From positions 3,045,501 to 3,109,500 of the forward strand of contig NZ_CP150667.1 in the NCBI RefSeq assembly GCF_038024065.1: a stretch of 64,000 bases of DNA. Reading direction: 5' to 3'. Below are positions 63,254-64,000 of the stretch, one piece after another. The notes under the pieces are model-generated. The model did no database searches. It had not been told where the DNA came from and saw only the letters and a list, made by a program, of their open reading frames with translations. Source of the stretch: Polaribacter sejongensis. GTDB taxonomy: Bacteria; Bacteroidota; Bacteroidia; Flavobacteriales; Flavobacteriaceae. Numbering within the stretch: the first letter of the stretch is position 1; each line of letters begins with the position of its first letter. Made by a program: the position numbers and the translations under genes.

Positions 63254-64000
63254 ATGGCTTCAGACAAAAAATACTGGCAAAGTGTTGAGGAACTTAAAGG
63301 TAGTTCTATTGTTGAAACGTTAAGTAAAAACGAATTTGTGGAAGAACTTCCATCAGATGAGTTTTTAGGTGATAAAGAAACTTTAGAGAATTCTTCTACT
63401 TCACGTAGAGACTTTTTAAAATATGTTGGTTTTACTACAGCTGCAGCTTCATTAGCAGCTTGTCAGGGACCCGTTAGAAAGGCTATTCCTTATGTTGTAA
63501 AACCAGACGATATCATTGCTGGTATTGCAGATTGGTACGCAACTTCAATGGCAGATGGTTATGATTTTGCAAATGTGTTGGTAAAAACACGCGAAGGGCG
63601 CCCTATTCAAATTATGCCTAATAAAGAAGCGGACGGAACAACAAGTGCGAGAGTACAAGCTTCTGTTTTATCTTTATATGATGAACAATTACGTTTAAAA
63701 GAACCTCAAGATAAAGAAGCTTTTTTAACTTGGGCAGATGCTGATTCTAAAATTGGTGCAAAATTAAGCGAGTTAAAAGAGGCAAATAAACCTGTTGTAT
63801 TATTAACAGGTACAATGGCAAGTCCGTCTACGGATAAAGTTATTGAAGGCTTTATTGCTGCAAACCCAAATGTAAAACATGTTGTTTATGATGCAGTTTC
63901 AGAATCTGGAGCGGCAGATGCTTTTATGGCAATGTACGGTAAACGTGTGTTACCAAATTATCATTTAGAAAATGCAAAAACAATTGTTTCTTTTGGTGCT
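63254..64000 (+). CDS. actB: ActB, molybdopterin-oxidoreductase-like subunit of alternative complex III (3' part beyond window)
   Basis: First 249 codons of a protein normally around 1,000 residues; the frame is open at the window end. A Tat-type twin-arginine motif SRRDFLKYVGF near residue 56 leads into a hydrophobic segment with LAAC (residue about 74), as in ActB homologues. YVVKPDDIIAGIADWYATS and VLVKTREGRPIQI are typical of the molybdopterin-like N-terminal half, which in ActB lacks the cofactor. Starts with ATG at 63254, downstream of actA in the same operon. Confidence 0.92.
   Translation, partial: MASDKKYWQSVEELKGSSIVETLSKNEFVEELPSDEFLGDKETLENSSTSRRDFLKYVGFTTAAASLAACQGPVRKAIPYVVKPDDIIAGIADWYATSMADGYDFANVLVKTREGRPIQIMPNKEADGTTSARVQASVLSLYDEQLRLKEPQDKEAFLTWADADSKIGAKLSELKEANKPVVLLTGTMASPSTDKVIEGFIAANPNVKHVVYDAVSESGAADAFMAMYGKRVLPNYHLENAKTIVSFGA

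Overview
The window is AT-rich chromosomal DNA from a member of the Bacteroidota, most likely a marine Flavobacteriaceae (Polaribacter-like; the genus is an inference). The evidence is a type IX secretion/gliding gene (sprA), a T9SS C-terminal sorting domain on a large beta-propeller protein, a SusC/SusD polysaccharide locus, an alternative complex III operon, an NrdB carrying an ATP-cone, and many promoters of the Bacteroidota type (TTG, spacer of about 17-23, TAnnTTTG). No rRNA, tRNA, CRISPR array, prophage or complete insertion sequence was seen.

Layout. 1-7.7 kb (minus): sprA (cut by the window edge), ruvA and the two-domain malic enzyme. 7.9-11.6 kb: a DUF5686 outer-membrane protein, moaD, a DUF3817 membrane protein and moaE, followed by a gene-free stretch with two 210-bp REPIN-like repeat units. 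12-17 kb: heme A synthase, a cold-shock protein, and the nrdB-nrdA operon in which the allosteric ATP-cone sits on NrdB, not NrdA. 17-18.1 kb is gene-free but holds a candidate small RNA of about 115 nt with its own promoter and terminator. 18.1-29.8 kb: nhaA, a META-domain lipoprotein, dGTPase, a T9SS-secreted propeller protein, a small lipoprotein, dxs, a 52-residue membrane protein, tadA and an S9 peptidase.

29.9-44 kb (minus) is a polysaccharide utilisation locus: a propeller/LuxR-type regulator, SusC, SusD, a GH144-like glucanase, an esterase, a GH3 beta-glucosidase and, behind a terminator, a GH43 enzyme. The GH144 plus GH3 pairing points to beta-1,2-glucan as substrate. 44-49.5 kb is a regulatory/accessory patch: an HTH-DUF2975 pair, umuD and umuC separated by a DUF2007 gene, a toxin-antitoxin pair whose toxin is frameshifted, a 105-bp tandem duplication, and a MocR-type regulator whose PLP lysine appears replaced. 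It is divergent from a BtuB-like TonB receptor operonic with bioB.

52.9-64 kb: an NfeD-like/flotillin pair, two tandem 50-residue zinc-ribbon miniproteins, the rseP protease, a SCO copper chaperone, feoA-feoB plus a Cys-rich FeoB partner under a palindromic operator, a DUF2911 protein, a SPOR protein, and the start of the alternative complex III operon (actA, partial actB). Heme A synthase, SCO and ActAB together indicate aerobic respiration with a heme-copper oxidase.

No clearly new multi-gene system stands out. The most useful leads are the candidate sRNA, the MocR/TonB receptor/bioB cluster, the paired zinc-ribbon miniproteins, the Fe-type operator at feo and the candidate TGACGTA operators of the glucan locus.
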